Part shown: positions 37,834 to 46,724 of the stretch, in pieces
How positions within the stretch are numbered: the stretch's first letter is position 1
Layout of the letters: every line of letters begins with the position of its first letter
From: Nodularia sp. NIES-3585
Lineage (GTDB): Bacteria; Cyanobacteriota; Cyanobacteriia; Cyanobacteriales; Nostocaceae
Assembly: GCF_002218065.1 (NCBI RefSeq)
Contig: NZ_BDUB01000001.1
Span: 5,202,837-5,266,836, forward strand
Direction: 5' to 3'
Length of the DNA: 64,000 nt
Program-made: the position numbers and the translations under genes
The notes under the pieces: generated by a model
What the model was told of the DNA's origin: nothing
What the model saw: only the letters and a program-made list of their open reading frames with translations
The model's database searches: none

Positions 37834-37871
37834 AAAAAGCCCACACTATATGCTTATTGCATCGGTGTGGG
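37834..37871 (-). terminator. Rho-independent terminator
   Basis: On the minus strand CCCACAC and GTGTGGG form a 7-bp stem around 18 bases, followed by CTTTTT. It lies just downstream of the gene ending at 37877. Confidence 0.75.
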
Positions 37872-37876
37872 AGTAT

Positions 37877-39013
37877 CTAAAATTGAAAATTGGAAAAATC
37901 AAAATTATTGTTTTGAACTCTACCAGTATCCTGTGCAGGTATCTGACGAGAATCTAAGGAATTAGACTCCATCTGTTGACTAGGCGATCGCCACATTAAG
38001 TTACCATTTTGATCAGCTACCACTGGGGTCATCGGTGTAACATTATTAGGAGTTGGAGGCTGCATAGAGGAGGGTGCAGTATTAGTTTGTACACCATAGG
38101 TGACAGGTGATATCGGGGTTGGAGGCTGTATTGGACTAGGTAATCCCTGGATGTTATTGATGTTATTAAACGAGTTTAAAGGTTGATTATTTGGTACAGC
38201 TACAGTTGGTTGAATACCAGTCCCAATATTTAACCCTGTGCTAGGTGAAAGATTTTGGCTGGGTAAACCGTTGTTAGGCGGAATCTGCATGACTCCACCA
38301 GAGGAAGTTTGTCCCAAAGAATTGATTTGATTTGCCGTCTCACCATTTAAAACAGGCAAATTTTGGTTGGTGGATTGGTTCAGTGACGGTTGTGAAAAAC
38401 TCATTGAGTCAGTGTTTTGACTATTGCCGGTTTGATTAACAGCAATACCCGGCAAAAAAGATGTTGCTGCTGTTCTTGTTGATTGAGGTGAAGCTGCTAA
38501 GGAGTTGACACCTAACGACTGATTACCAATATTAAACGCCCCCGACTGCAATAAATTTTCAGCTTCGGCAATAAAGGGATTCTTCATCGCCGATGAGGAA
38601 GTATTATTAAATGTGCTAATTCCCGGACTTGATACTAAACTGTTAGAAGCCTTTTGTTTGTTAACTTCCTTAAGTGAATTGTCGTTATTATTACCCATAG
38701 ATGTTTGAGCAGGGATATTAGCTGTTATTGGCAGATTTCCCTGTTCCAAATCCCTAAACAAAGTTGGTAAATTATCAATATCTGCTACAACGGCTCTCTC
38801 TTCTGCTGAAAGAGATGAATCATCAGACTCGAGAGAAGTAACTTCTTCCTCTTGGTTATAAGTAAACATATTTGGTTTAGACCAATATTCCAGAATTACC
38901 AGCCCAAGCACAGATAAAAAAATTGCTGTCACCCAAAAACTAGGTTTGGCCAAATTCCGCAATCTGGCTCTGAGATAACGTAAATAAGCGGGGGGATAAT
39001 GACGATGTGGCAT
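37877..39013 (-). CDS. Single-pass membrane protein with Ser/Asn/Gln/Pro-rich region
   Basis: 378 residues, not recognised as a named family. A basic cytoplasmic N-terminus (HRHYPPAYLRYLRARLRN) precedes one membrane helix (about residues 25-45). An acidic patch (QEEEV...ESDDSSL) follows, then a long low-complexity region dominated by Asn, Gln, Ser, Thr and Pro with recurring QPPTP. It is probably disordered and extracytoplasmic. It ends in an Asn/Phe-rich tail. Such composition is frequent in cyanobacterial cell-envelope proteins. It follows lptF on the same strand after 205 bases that contain a dispersed repeat; it has its own terminator. Confidence 0.72.
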   Translation of the reverse strand: MPHRHYPPAYLRYLRARLRNLAKPSFWVTAIFLSVLGLVILEYWSKPNMFTYNQEEEVTSLESDDSSLSAEERAVVADIDNLPTLFRDLEQGNLPITANIPAQTSMGNNNDNSLKEVNKQKASNSLVSSPGISTFNNTSSSAMKNPFIAEAENLLQSGAFNIGNQSLGVNSLAASPQSTRTAATSFLPGIAVNQTGNSQNTDSMSFSQPSLNQSTNQNLPVLNGETANQINSLGQTSSGGVMQIPPNNGLPSQNLSPSTGLNIGTGIQPTVAVPNNQPLNSFNNINNIQGLPSPIQPPTPISPVTYGVQTNTAPSSMQPPTPNNVTPMTPVVADQNGNLMWRSPSQQMESNSLDSRQIPAQDTGRVQNNNFDFSNFQF

Positions 39014-39142
39014 AACTACGTATTATAAAGGACTAAAATTTATAGAACTTACAGCATTTTAGCCTTCCTTTAGACATCTGGTGACAAAGAATCTAGAGAC
39101 GTTGCATCCAAAGTTTCTACAAGAGGTAAAAATATGGCAATT

Positions 39143-39222
39143 TAGCTCGTAGTAAGGGCTTTAGCCCTTAATTCAGGACTTAATTCCTGACTACCAACCT
39201 TTAAATATTGACGAAGACTTAC
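39143..39222. repeat. 80-bp dispersed element ending at the lptF stop codon
   Basis: About 80 bp match the reverse complement of 53892-53971 with roughly eight differences. It includes TAGCTCGTAGTAAGGGCT, TTAATTCAGGACT and GACTTAC. Its right end contains the TTA that is the lptF stop codon. Confidence 0.75.
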
Positions 39223-40394
39223 CTTTCAGCTACCCGCATTAATAAAAATAAACCTATTCCTAAAAACAGGAAATTGGGTAGCCAAGCTCCTAGGAAGGGA
39301 GAGAAAACACCAGCTTGTCCCATCGCACCACTAATAAAGAAAATTAAATAATAGGTAAAAATTACAATCACACTCACACCAAAACTTGTGCCTCGTCCGC
39401 TACGCTGGGGTCTGGTTCCCATAGCTGCACCGACCAAGCCAAAGACTACACAAACAAATGGCAAAGAAAATTTTTGTTGGATACGTACTTGCAGTTTACG
39501 AATTTTTTGCCTGTCGCCACCAATACGTTCTATTTCTAATTGTTCTAAAGACTCAGCAATATTCATTTCGCCATAATCTCGGCTTCTTTCTACTAAGTTT
39601 AATGGTGTGCGGGGCAGTCGCAGTTGTTGGTGTTCAAACCGTAAAATGTTGCGATAGGAGCGGTCAGGAGCTACTAAATAAACTGTACCGTTGTAAAAAT
39701 CCCAAACGTTGTCAGAAGCATTCCACTGGGCAGATTCTGATACCACAATTTGATTTAACCCTTCTGTGGTGCGGTCGATAATTGTTAAACCCTTCATCCG
39801 CTTCCCATCAAACTGGTCAGCATAAAATAAACGTGCCAGTATTCTGTTCTTGCTACCATCTGACTCTTCAACGTCTCGGTATTCGGGATAGAAGATATTT
39901 GATTGCTGAAAAGTGGGTCTGTCTGACTTGAGAGCTTTCTCCAGAGTCATTGTTGCTTGGTAATTTGCAGCTGGTGCTATTTGTTCATTAAAGACAAATG
40001 TCAACCCTGTAACCAGCATACTCAACATCACAGCCGTTAGTACCATGCGATAGACACTTACCCCACAGCCACGCATAGCAATGAGTTCGCTCTCGCTCGA
40101 AAGACGACTATAAGTCATCAAAGTAGCCAGCAGCGTGGACATGGGAAAAGCTAAGACAATAAAATTAGGAAACTTTAACAAAAAAACCTGAATTGCAATG
40201 CTGATTGGCAATCCAGATTCCACAATTCGCCTCACTAGCTCAAACACAGCATCAATAGTCACACCCAGTGATGAAAATGCTCCCACACCAAATAAAAATG
40301 GTGCTACCAATTCTTTGGTCAGGTAGCGGTCCATGAGAGTAAAAGGCAACAGCGAATTGAGGCTGTAAAAAGAACTGAGCTTCTTTGATATCAT
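39219..40394 (-). CDS. LptF/LptG family permease
   Basis: A transmembrane component of the lipopolysaccharide export ABC transporter (YjgP/YjgQ family). The 391 residues have the expected arrangement: three helices in the N-terminal third (from MDRYLTKELVAPFLFGV, about residue 21), a periplasmic beta-jellyroll domain (about 130-280) and three helices at the C-terminus (about 305-385). The family motif TYSRLSSESELIAMRGCGVS (about residues 89-108) with the coupling helix is clear. MDRYLTKEL at 40334 is an alternative start. With lptA and lptB upstream it forms the cyanobacterial lpt cluster, which has one permease gene here instead of F and G. Confidence 0.9.
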   Translation of the reverse strand: MISKKLSSFYSLNSLLPFTLMDRYLTKELVAPFLFGVGAFSSLGVTIDAVFELVRRIVESGLPISIAIQVFLLKFPNFIVLAFPMSTLLATLMTYSRLSSESELIAMRGCGVSVYRMVLTAVMLSMLVTGLTFVFNEQIAPAANYQATMTLEKALKSDRPTFQQSNIFYPEYRDVEESDGSKNRILARLFYADQFDGKRMKGLTIIDRTTEGLNQIVVSESAQWNASDNVWDFYNGTVYLVAPDRSYRNILRFEHQQLRLPRTPLNLVERSRDYGEMNIAESLEQLEIERIGGDRQKIRKLQVRIQQKFSLPFVCVVFGLVGAAMGTRPQRSGRGTSFGVSVIVIFTYYLIFFISGAMGQAGVFSPFLGAWLPNFLFLGIGLFLLMRVAER

Positions 40395-40489
40395 AAGAAA
40401 AGAGCAAAATTAAGTATGGACACCCAAAGCGAAGGAAAGCACGAGTATTTGCTTTAAAATTATATAAATATCACACTTAATATATAGTG

Positions 40490-40773
40490 CTTTTCATTTG
40501 AATAAAGTACAGAACGAAGTGAGGATTGCATCTGATCAGATGGATGACGAATCCCTAGTGTTTTCTGGTAAGATATCTAGATGTCTTGACCACCAATGCC
40601 GTAAGCGAAAACCAAGCTGTATAGGTAAGTGTTGCAAGAGAAAGATTTGGGTCTTGGAAGGACTCCTGCCCTTGGAGGGAATGTAAAACCAAAAAAACTC
40701 TGGAGTTTTGGAGGCTGTTACCGATGAATTGGGAAGCTCAGACTCCAGCCGCAGGCAAGTCTGAGTAGTTCAC
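40490..40773 (+). mobile_element. Probable IS200/IS605-type right end with omega-RNA-like sequence (relic)
   Basis: The 375-base gap between lptB and lptF contains no plausible gene. It ends in GGGAAGCTCAGACT, a 13-base loop and AGTCTGAGTAGTTCAC: a perfect 8-bp hairpin (40737-40765) in the layout of the right ends of cyanobacterial tnpB elements. Upstream are further short palindromes (ATCTGATCAGAT near 40528 and AACTCTGGAGTT at 40696). In such elements the 3' part is transcribed as the guide RNA (omega RNA) of TnpB. No tnpB or tnpA frame remains. The assignment rests on recalled resemblance and structure. Confidence 0.5.
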
Positions 40774-41498
40774 GCTTGAAAGTTATCCCCCAAATAGTAT
40801 TGCCGCACCAGAGGATTATTGTAAAGTTCTTCAGGATTACCAAAAGCGAGAATTTGTCCCTCACGCATAATATAGGCGCGGTCGGTAATGGCTAAGGTTT
40901 CCCGGACATTGTGATCTGTAATTAAGATACCCATGCCGCGATCGCTTAGTTGTGCGACAATTTGCTGAATCTCGGAAACTGCAATGGGGTCAACACCGGC
41001 AAATGGTTCATCCAAAAGTAAAAATTTCGGACCTTCTCTTCCCGCAGCTAAAGCCCTAGCTAATTCTGTCCGCCGTCGTTCCCCACCAGAAAGTTGAATT
41101 CCTTTGCTTTTAGCCACTTTTTCTAAACGAAACTCGTGCAGTAAAGCTTGCATTCGTCTTGACCACTCCCATCGCGGCACATTAGTTTGCTCTAGCACCA
41201 AAAGTATATTATCCTGTACTGAAAGTTGGCGAAAAACACTTGGTTCCTGAGCTAAATAACCAATGCCTAATTGCGCTCTTTTGTGCATAGGCATTCCAGT
41301 TATTTCCATACTATCAAGCCAGACTTTGCCTTGATTGGGTTTTTCTAAGCCTGTAGCAATATAAAAGGTCGTCGTTTTACCCGCACCATTGGGGCCTAGT
41401 AAACCAACGACTTCGCCTTGAGAAATGGAAAGATTGACGCGATTGACGATATTTCGCTTACCGTAAGATTTGTGAATATTCTCTAAAACAATTTTCAC
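40770..41498 (-). CDS. lptB: Lipopolysaccharide export ABC transporter ATPase LptB
   Basis: The cytoplasmic ATPase that powers extraction of LPS from the inner membrane. The 242 residues contain Walker A GPNGAGKTT (about residues 35-43), the Q-loop YLAQEPSVFRQ (about 82-92), the signature LSGGERRR (about 137-144), Walker B FLLLDEPFAGVDP (about 160-172) with the LptB-typical AGVDP, and the H-loop ITDHNVRE (about 195-202). It starts 27 bases after lptA on the same strand. Its stop codon overlaps the end of the probable IS relic, which separates it from the permease gene. Confidence 0.95.
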   Translation of the reverse strand: MKIVLENIHKSYGKRNIVNRVNLSISQGEVVGLLGPNGAGKTTTFYIATGLEKPNQGKVWLDSMEITGMPMHKRAQLGIGYLAQEPSVFRQLSVQDNILLVLEQTNVPRWEWSRRMQALLHEFRLEKVAKSKGIQLSGGERRRTELARALAAGREGPKFLLLDEPFAGVDPIAVSEIQQIVAQLSDRGMGILITDHNVRETLAITDRAYIMREGQILAFGNPEELYNNPLVRQYYLGDNFQA

Positions 41499-41525
41499 GA
41501 TTCGCGCCTGTTCTGGTAATAAATG

Positions 41526-41981
41526 CTAATTAGATTGTCCACGAACTTCAGTATCATTGAGCATATAGGTGGACTCTACCTGACGGTTGGATTGAGGTAA
41601 GGCGACAAAACGTCCTTCGTCAATCAGATAAGTCACTTTCTCAGCCCGGATACTATTGACTCCCTGTTGCAAAATATAGACATTTCCACTCAAATCAATC
41701 CGGCGTTCTTTGCTAAAAAATTGTGCTTGAGCAGCTGTGGCTTGAATTTGGCGCGCCGGATACAACATCTGCACGTTACCGCGAGCGGTTGCTACTTGAG
41801 TATTGGCGTTATATTCTTGCACATCAGCACTAATTGTCAGGGGAGTGTTTTCCCCAGATGTTTGGGCGGTAGCGGTTTGCACATGAGTAGGAAATGTAAA
41901 AGTACCCAAGAGTGCAGCTGGTAGCATCAAGGATAATCCAAGGCGGCGCATTTGTGATCCTGGCAAGTGATAGCGGGACAT
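41526..41981 (-). CDS. lptA: LptA/OstA-type LPS transport protein
   Basis: A periplasmic bridge protein of 151 residues. A signal peptide covers about residues 1-38 (basic start, LGLSLMLPAALLGTF). The mature part is an OstA-like beta-jellyroll: LTISADVQEYNANTQVATARGNVQMLYPAR (seen in pieces, about 47-76) shows the typical 'a-rGnV' turn of the family. The later FFSKERRIDLSGNVYILQ (about 88-105) repeats it. It is first in the lptA-lptB-(lptF) cluster and is likely cotranscribed with lptB. Confidence 0.88.
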   Translation of the reverse strand: MSRYHLPGSQMRRLGLSLMLPAALLGTFTFPTHVQTATAQTSGENTPLTISADVQEYNANTQVATARGNVQMLYPARQIQATAAQAQFFSKERRIDLSGNVYILQQGVNSIRAEKVTYLIDEGRFVALPQSNRQVESTYMLNDTEVRGQSN

Positions 41982-42414
41982 GATATTTTAATTACGAATT
42001 TAGGATATCAGCTTGTATATTAATTATCTCAATTTTTTTATCCAGATATAAAATCTACATTCTGGAGTAACTTGGGATAATCGCTAAGAAGATTGACGCT
42101 TTGTCAAGCCTCAAGGTTTCGCCCATGTCCACATTTATCTTGTTCACGGAAATTATAAAAAATAAATTATACACATCTTGGGCTGAACTCTTGTAGGGAA
42201 AGTCAACTAATGCACTACTTTTAAGATATAACAACCGCCAAGGAGGTTAAGACATAAACTGATAATCAAACTTAGACACCACTCGGGTTTTAACCCACTC
42301 CCCACTCCCCCGGTTACTGAGCGTAGTCGAAGTAACTCCCTACTCCCCAGCTATATCAGCCCCAAAGCCTGCATTCCCAGATGAAGCTGGGAACGAGTCC
42401 ATGAGGGGGTAGCT
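41982..42414. other. Intergenic region with STRR-like and GAGCGAAGTCGAAG-type repeats
   Basis: A 433-base gap between the DUF309 gene and lptA. At about 42295-42350 it holds CCCACTCC/CCTACTCC units around TTACTGAGCGTAGTCGAAGTAA, a palindromic dispersed repeat also seen inside the tnpB gene near 55655. No gene is supported. Confidence 0.5.
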
Positions 42415-42807
42415 TTACTCGTTAATTAGCACAATTCTAGGCGCAGGCAAAGCCTGACTATCACCGAGGTCACCAGCACTAAACTTTTCTGCTCCCATCT
42501 GTTGTAATTCTGACAACAATGCTGCACTCTGACTCAATAACTCGTCTACATCAATGTTGCTGTAAACAGATGGGTAGCGTCTCAAGCGATTGCTGCCTTC
42601 TCCCAGTAAAATTACTGCGCCTCGCCAGTTACCATTGCCTAAATGATACAGTGCTACTGCAATTTGCAGAATGCCTTGATAAAAGGTTTTCTCTGGTTCG
42701 CTGGCTTCTATCCACAAAGCCTCTAAAGTGTCATGACAGGCGTAGAACTGTCCAGAGTTAAACTGTTCTACCCCTTGCCAAAACTCTTGGGGGATAATTT
42801 CGCTCAT
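42415..42807 (-). CDS. DUF309 family protein
   Basis: A 130-residue helical protein with the DUF309 signature: FWQGVEQFNSGQFYACHDTLEALW (seen as FNSGQFYACHDTLEALW, about residues 16-32) and FYQGILQIAVALYHLGNGN (about 42-60). It resembles TPR-like helical hairpins with a conserved His/Glu pair. Function unknown; it is widespread in cyanobacteria and plastids. The start codon overlaps the ftrC stop by four bases, so it is cotranscribed and translationally coupled with it. Confidence 0.88.
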   Translation of the reverse strand: MSEIIPQEFWQGVEQFNSGQFYACHDTLEALWIEASEPEKTFYQGILQIAVALYHLGNGNWRGAVILLGEGSNRLRRYPSVYSNIDVDELLSQSAALLSELQQMGAEKFSAGDLGDSQALPAPRIVLINE

Positions 42808-43169
42808 CCCATGCTGTCTCGGACTTCTTTGATTGTTTCTAGACTAATGTCTTGTTTGTCTCCCGCAAACTCGTTATCTGGGGTGAGAAACAGCATACAG
42901 TGGCATTCTTTGCGTTCTCTCATGGGTACGCAGGGGCAGTTCCAATACGTAGCATGAACTTCAGCTTCTTTGTCTTCGTAGTGGCGACAGGGACACAGGG
43001 GCGCACCTAAATCATCTTTATGTTTTGCGAGTCCTTCAATTACGACTGCGGTGACAGAAGGTTCAGAACAGAAGTATGTGCCAGTCCGTTTCGCGTACTG
43101 TTCGGAAAAATGCCGCATTGCCTCAAGGCTTTTATCGGTGGATGTTGTGTTATTTTCTGATGAGATCAT
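42804..43169 (-). CDS. ftrC: Ferredoxin-thioredoxin reductase catalytic subunit
   Basis: Passes electrons from photosynthetically reduced ferredoxin to thioredoxins through a 4Fe-4S cluster next to a redox disulfide. All needed cysteines are present: LCPCRHYEDKEAE (C59, C61) and WNCPCVPMRERKECHCMLF (C78, C80, C89, C91). The 121-residue length from the ATG at 43169 is normal; a longer in-frame start would add 18 basic residues with no counterpart in the family. The variable subunit (ftrV) is not in the window. It is the first gene of a two-gene unit with the DUF309 gene. Confidence 0.96.
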   Translation of the reverse strand: MISSENNTTSTDKSLEAMRHFSEQYAKRTGTYFCSEPSVTAVVIEGLAKHKDDLGAPLCPCRHYEDKEAEVHATYWNCPCVPMRERKECHCMLFLTPDNEFAGDKQDISLETIKEVRDSMG

Positions 43170-43358
43170 ATTGGATCGGCGCTCATAATTTAAATATTTC
43201 TTTGCATTGTACCTCAGCCTCACGAGGCTATTACTGGGGAGATTTCCCCAATCTGAGCAAATGGAATTAATTTGAATTTGCTCAAAGGCTTGTATAGTCT
43301 CTACTGCTGGGATTAAAAAAATCAGGGATTAACTTGTGAGGATTCGGGGAAATTTGGA

Positions 43359-44519
43359 TTATGAATGTAACGATTTTTGCAGTTGCAGTTGCAGTTCTTG
43401 TTCTTTCTGCACCAGAAAACCTGGGTAATCCCAATTAACTACAGTCGCTTCGGCTGGTGAGGTGAGATTCTGCCATAATACCCAACGACTGCCTTTTGGT
43501 AGGGAAGTTAGGCTTGAGGAATTTTGAGTTAGCCAAATTAAGGCGTTGCTTTGGCGATCGCTCGTGCTAATCTCTTCTTGATATCTGGTTGCTGCTAAGG
43601 TTTCTAAAACCACACGCTCACCTTTAACTAAACCTGTTGATGCTGTCCATAATTGCACTTGCATTTGCTGGCGGACTGCATAAAAATATAACGATGCTGC
43701 GGCAATTACTGCTTGTTCAAAGTTATCTGCTTCCCAATTGCCGGCACTGTCTAGGGCAATAATTATCTCTTGTCCACCTGTAACTATTTCTAACTCTCGC
43801 ACCCGTAATTCTCCGTAGCGGGCGCTTGTCCGCCAGTGAATCAGACGAGTGGGATCACCGACGCGGTATGGACGTAGCGATCGCACTAACCCCGCTGTAG
43901 CTGTCTGCAAAGGTCTACCACGGGGGTCACCTCTTTTGCTCTCTTCTTGCCCCATTTCATCCACTAGGGGGCAGGTAACTAAAGGTAAGACGGTGGGATA
44001 GACAATGGCTATAGCTGCACACTGACGCTGACGGCGACACCAAAATAATCCTAAGGGCGCACCAGTAAATAGTTCGACTGTATGCCAGCGATAGACACCC
44101 CGTTGGGGAGTTGGTTGATAGTATACCCAATGATAACTGCTTTGGCTGTTAATTGTCTCAATAGGCGTTTTGACTGGTTTTCCTAAGACAAATGGTAATA
44201 TATCTTCGACTTGTAACAAGCTGACAGGGTGCTGCGTCTGATTGCAGATTTCTAATTCTACTGTCAATTCATCGCCGGCTGATACAGGTTGTATGGGGCG
44301 ACGTTTGACAACTAAACCGACAAGCGATCGCGGTGGTAAAAAGGCTGCTATACCTAAAAGTGCAAAACTAATACCACTAATTGCATACAGCCAGCCAGCC
44401 ATTGTATTCACGGCGGCTCCAAAAAAACAAATCGCAATTCCTGCTAATACCCACCCAGCATATGCAGGCCCAATAAAACGGGTTTCTAACCAATTGGTGA
44501 TCGGCTTGATTAAATTCAT
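43359..44519 (-). CDS. DUF58 domain protein
   Basis: 386 residues: two N-terminal membrane helices (about 18-65), an Ig-like beta region (about 80-190) and a C-terminal DUF58/vWA-like domain. The signature RPYRVGDPTRLIHWRTSARYGELRVRE is visible in parts (RPYRVGDPTRLIHWRTSARY, about residues 221-240). Proteins of this type often accompany MoxR ATPases, but no moxR gene is adjacent here. Role unknown, possibly envelope protein assembly. Confidence 0.88.
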   Translation of the reverse strand: MNLIKPITNWLETRFIGPAYAGWVLAGIAICFFGAAVNTMAGWLYAISGISFALLGIAAFLPPRSLVGLVVKRRPIQPVSAGDELTVELEICNQTQHPVSLLQVEDILPFVLGKPVKTPIETINSQSSYHWVYYQPTPQRGVYRWHTVELFTGAPLGLFWCRRQRQCAAIAIVYPTVLPLVTCPLVDEMGQEESKRGDPRGRPLQTATAGLVRSLRPYRVGDPTRLIHWRTSARYGELRVRELEIVTGGQEIIIALDSAGNWEADNFEQAVIAAASLYFYAVRQQMQVQLWTASTGLVKGERVVLETLAATRYQEEISTSDRQSNALIWLTQNSSSLTSLPKGSRWVLWQNLTSPAEATVVNWDYPGFLVQKEQELQLQLQKSLHS

Positions 44520-44606
44520 GTTTGTTTTTTATTTTGAACTAATTAACCGCAAAGGACGCTAAGTACACAAAGTAAAGAAAGAAAGAAGGAAGGGTGTGTT
44601 TTTTGA

Positions 44607-46715
44607 TTAATTCGCTGCCGTGTTTGCTACAAGTACATTATTTATGGCGTTTAATAGTTCACCTGCGGTAAAAGGTTTTGCTAAAAATCCTTGAATCCCT
44701 GTGATAGTGGCTTGTGCTAAAGCCTCACCAGAAGCTAATCCACTCATAGCTATAATTTGTACCTGCGGGTTCATAATCTGCAAGGTGCGAATGGTAGTTC
44801 CCCCAGTCATTGATGGCATCATCATATCCATTAATACCAGTCTAATCTCTTGCTGGTGCTGGGTATATAGGGTCAGGGCTTCAATTCCAGTTTGGGCAAT
44901 TAATACCCTATAGTTGTGTATTTCTAATGTGGTTTTAGTAATTTGTGTAATTGCCGTTTCGTCATCTACAACTAAGATTAATTCTCTGTTTCCTGTGGGT
45001 AGTTTGATCTGATCTTCTCTGGGGAGAATACCGCTTTCACTAATGGGTAGGTAAACTAGGAATTGGCTACCAATTCCTAATTGACTGGATACTTCTACAA
45101 AACCGCCGTAGCTGTTGATGATTCCCATGACTGTAGATAAACCTAAACCAGTAAATTTATCCTTTTCTTTGGTAGTAAAAAATGGTTCAAATATCTGATC
45201 AATGATTTCTGGAGCTATGCCAACTCCGCTATCACTAATTGTAATCACTACGTAGTCACCAACTGTGGCTCTGATATGGGTTTTTGCAAAGCTTTCGTCG
45301 ATTACGGTTTTATTCCCGGAGATTCGCACTTTACCACCTTGAGGCATGGCATCACGAGCATTCAGTAATAGCTTGATCAATACTTCATGCAGTTGGGTTT
45401 GATCTCCCAAAACCATTTCTATATCTGAAGGTATATCTGTATCAATTTCGATAGATTTAGGAAATATACTTTTAATTGTTTGCTCAACATTTTCTATGAG
45501 ATGTACAACTGATACAATTGAGTCTGGTTGCTGAAAGTTGCTGGTAAATGACTGAATTTGCTGGACTAAATCAGTCCCTCGTTTGGCATTACTTTCTAAT
45601 AACTTCAGCATCTGTAGGGAACTTTCACTCAACTGGGGATGTTTGAGGGGCAAAAGTTGCGCCACTGTCATCATCGGCGAAAGAATATTGTTCAGATCAT
45701 GGGCGATCGCACTGGTGAGAGTACCGAGGCTTTCCATTTGCTGGACACGTTGAAGCTTTGTTTCTAGTTGTTTTTTCTGGGTGATGTCAGTATCAACACT
45801 CATGATAGATTTGGGTAAACCCGCGGCATCATACATGATTGTCCAACGGCTATTAATAATGATGGGCTTACCATTCCTGGTTATTTTGTGTAACTCGCCA
45901 ACCCATGAACCTTGCTTTAAAACAGTTTCCAATGCTACTGTCAGTTGAGGTGAATTTTCTGGATATAAGATTTCCCAAGTATTCCTTCCTAGAACCTCAC
46001 CGGCGCGCCAGCCATAAATATTTTCTGCGCCTTTATTCCAATATAAAATTTGGTTGTGCAAATCTCTGACGAGAATGGCATCTGTGGTAATGTCGAGTAA
46101 AGCCGCCTGTTCGCAGATTTTTTGCTGTGCTTGGACGCGATCGCTAATATCCCGGAATAGCCATCTCAATCCCTCTTTTTTCCCCTCAGAATTACCTTCA
46201 GTGAAGGCAACCGTGACTTCAGCCGGAAAGTCTGTGTTACCTTCATTGTGGAATAACCTGAACTCTTGTGTATGTTTCTGTTTTTGCAGTCGTAATTCTA
46301 GGATAAAGGAGCGGAATTTTAGCAGTTCTGTCTGATGGATAAACACAGCTAAGGGTTTACCAATCAGGTAAGACTGGCGGACATTAAGTAAGTTAGCCGC
46401 AGCATAGTTAGCTTCTTCAATTACCCCAGTGACATCAGTAACTAAATATCCATCGGGGGCAAAATTGAATAAATCCTGGTAAGATTGGCGTTCTGCTTCT
46501 ACCAGATGGCGAGTAGCGACTAATTCCTGATTTTGCTGTGCTAGTTCTTCAGCTAATACATGAAGTTCTTCTAAAGAAATCGCAGTTTCGGCGATCGCTT
46601 CCTGCAATAGATTCATCGCAGCATCTGGCTCTCCTAATTGACTAGCACGCGCCGATAAATTTTCCAATCGCTGATGCGCCCCAGCGATCGCTTGCGCTAA
46701 ATTGTCCCTCATCAT
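44607..46715 (-). CDS. Hybrid sensor histidine kinase with two PAS domains and a receiver
   Basis: A 702-residue signalling protein with no membrane segment. In order: a short coiled N-terminus (1-65), PAS (about 68-180), PAS (about 205-315), HisKA with the phospho-acceptor in AIAHDLNNIL (about 335), HATPase with DSGVGIAPEIIDQIFEPFFTT (N/G boxes, about 505-525) and TGLGLSTVMGI (about 530), then a C-terminal receiver (about 575-695) with LVLMDMMMPSMTGG carrying the phospho-Asp and the conserved Lys in FLAKPF. It lies 9 bases downstream of the CheR-PAS gene, so the two are cotranscribed. Stimulus unknown. Confidence 0.92.
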   Translation of the reverse strand: MMRDNLAQAIAGAHQRLENLSARASQLGEPDAAMNLLQEAIAETAISLEELHVLAEELAQQNQELVATRHLVEAERQSYQDLFNFAPDGYLVTDVTGVIEEANYAAANLLNVRQSYLIGKPLAVFIHQTELLKFRSFILELRLQKQKHTQEFRLFHNEGNTDFPAEVTVAFTEGNSEGKKEGLRWLFRDISDRVQAQQKICEQAALLDITTDAILVRDLHNQILYWNKGAENIYGWRAGEVLGRNTWEILYPENSPQLTVALETVLKQGSWVGELHKITRNGKPIIINSRWTIMYDAAGLPKSIMSVDTDITQKKQLETKLQRVQQMESLGTLTSAIAHDLNNILSPMMTVAQLLPLKHPQLSESSLQMLKLLESNAKRGTDLVQQIQSFTSNFQQPDSIVSVVHLIENVEQTIKSIFPKSIEIDTDIPSDIEMVLGDQTQLHEVLIKLLLNARDAMPQGGKVRISGNKTVIDESFAKTHIRATVGDYVVITISDSGVGIAPEIIDQIFEPFFTTKEKDKFTGLGLSTVMGIINSYGGFVEVSSQLGIGSQFLVYLPISESGILPREDQIKLPTGNRELILVVDDETAITQITKTTLEIHNYRVLIAQTGIEALTLYTQHQQEIRLVLMDMMMPSMTGGTTIRTLQIMNPQVQIIAMSGLASGEALAQATITGIQGFLAKPFTAGELLNAINNVLVANTAAN

Positions 46716-46724
46716 TGTCTTCTC

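Noticed and set aside
40498..40686. A 62-codon plus-strand frame between lptB and lptF
   Set aside because: It does not resemble TnpB or any protein; the region is better explained as a non-coding IS end.
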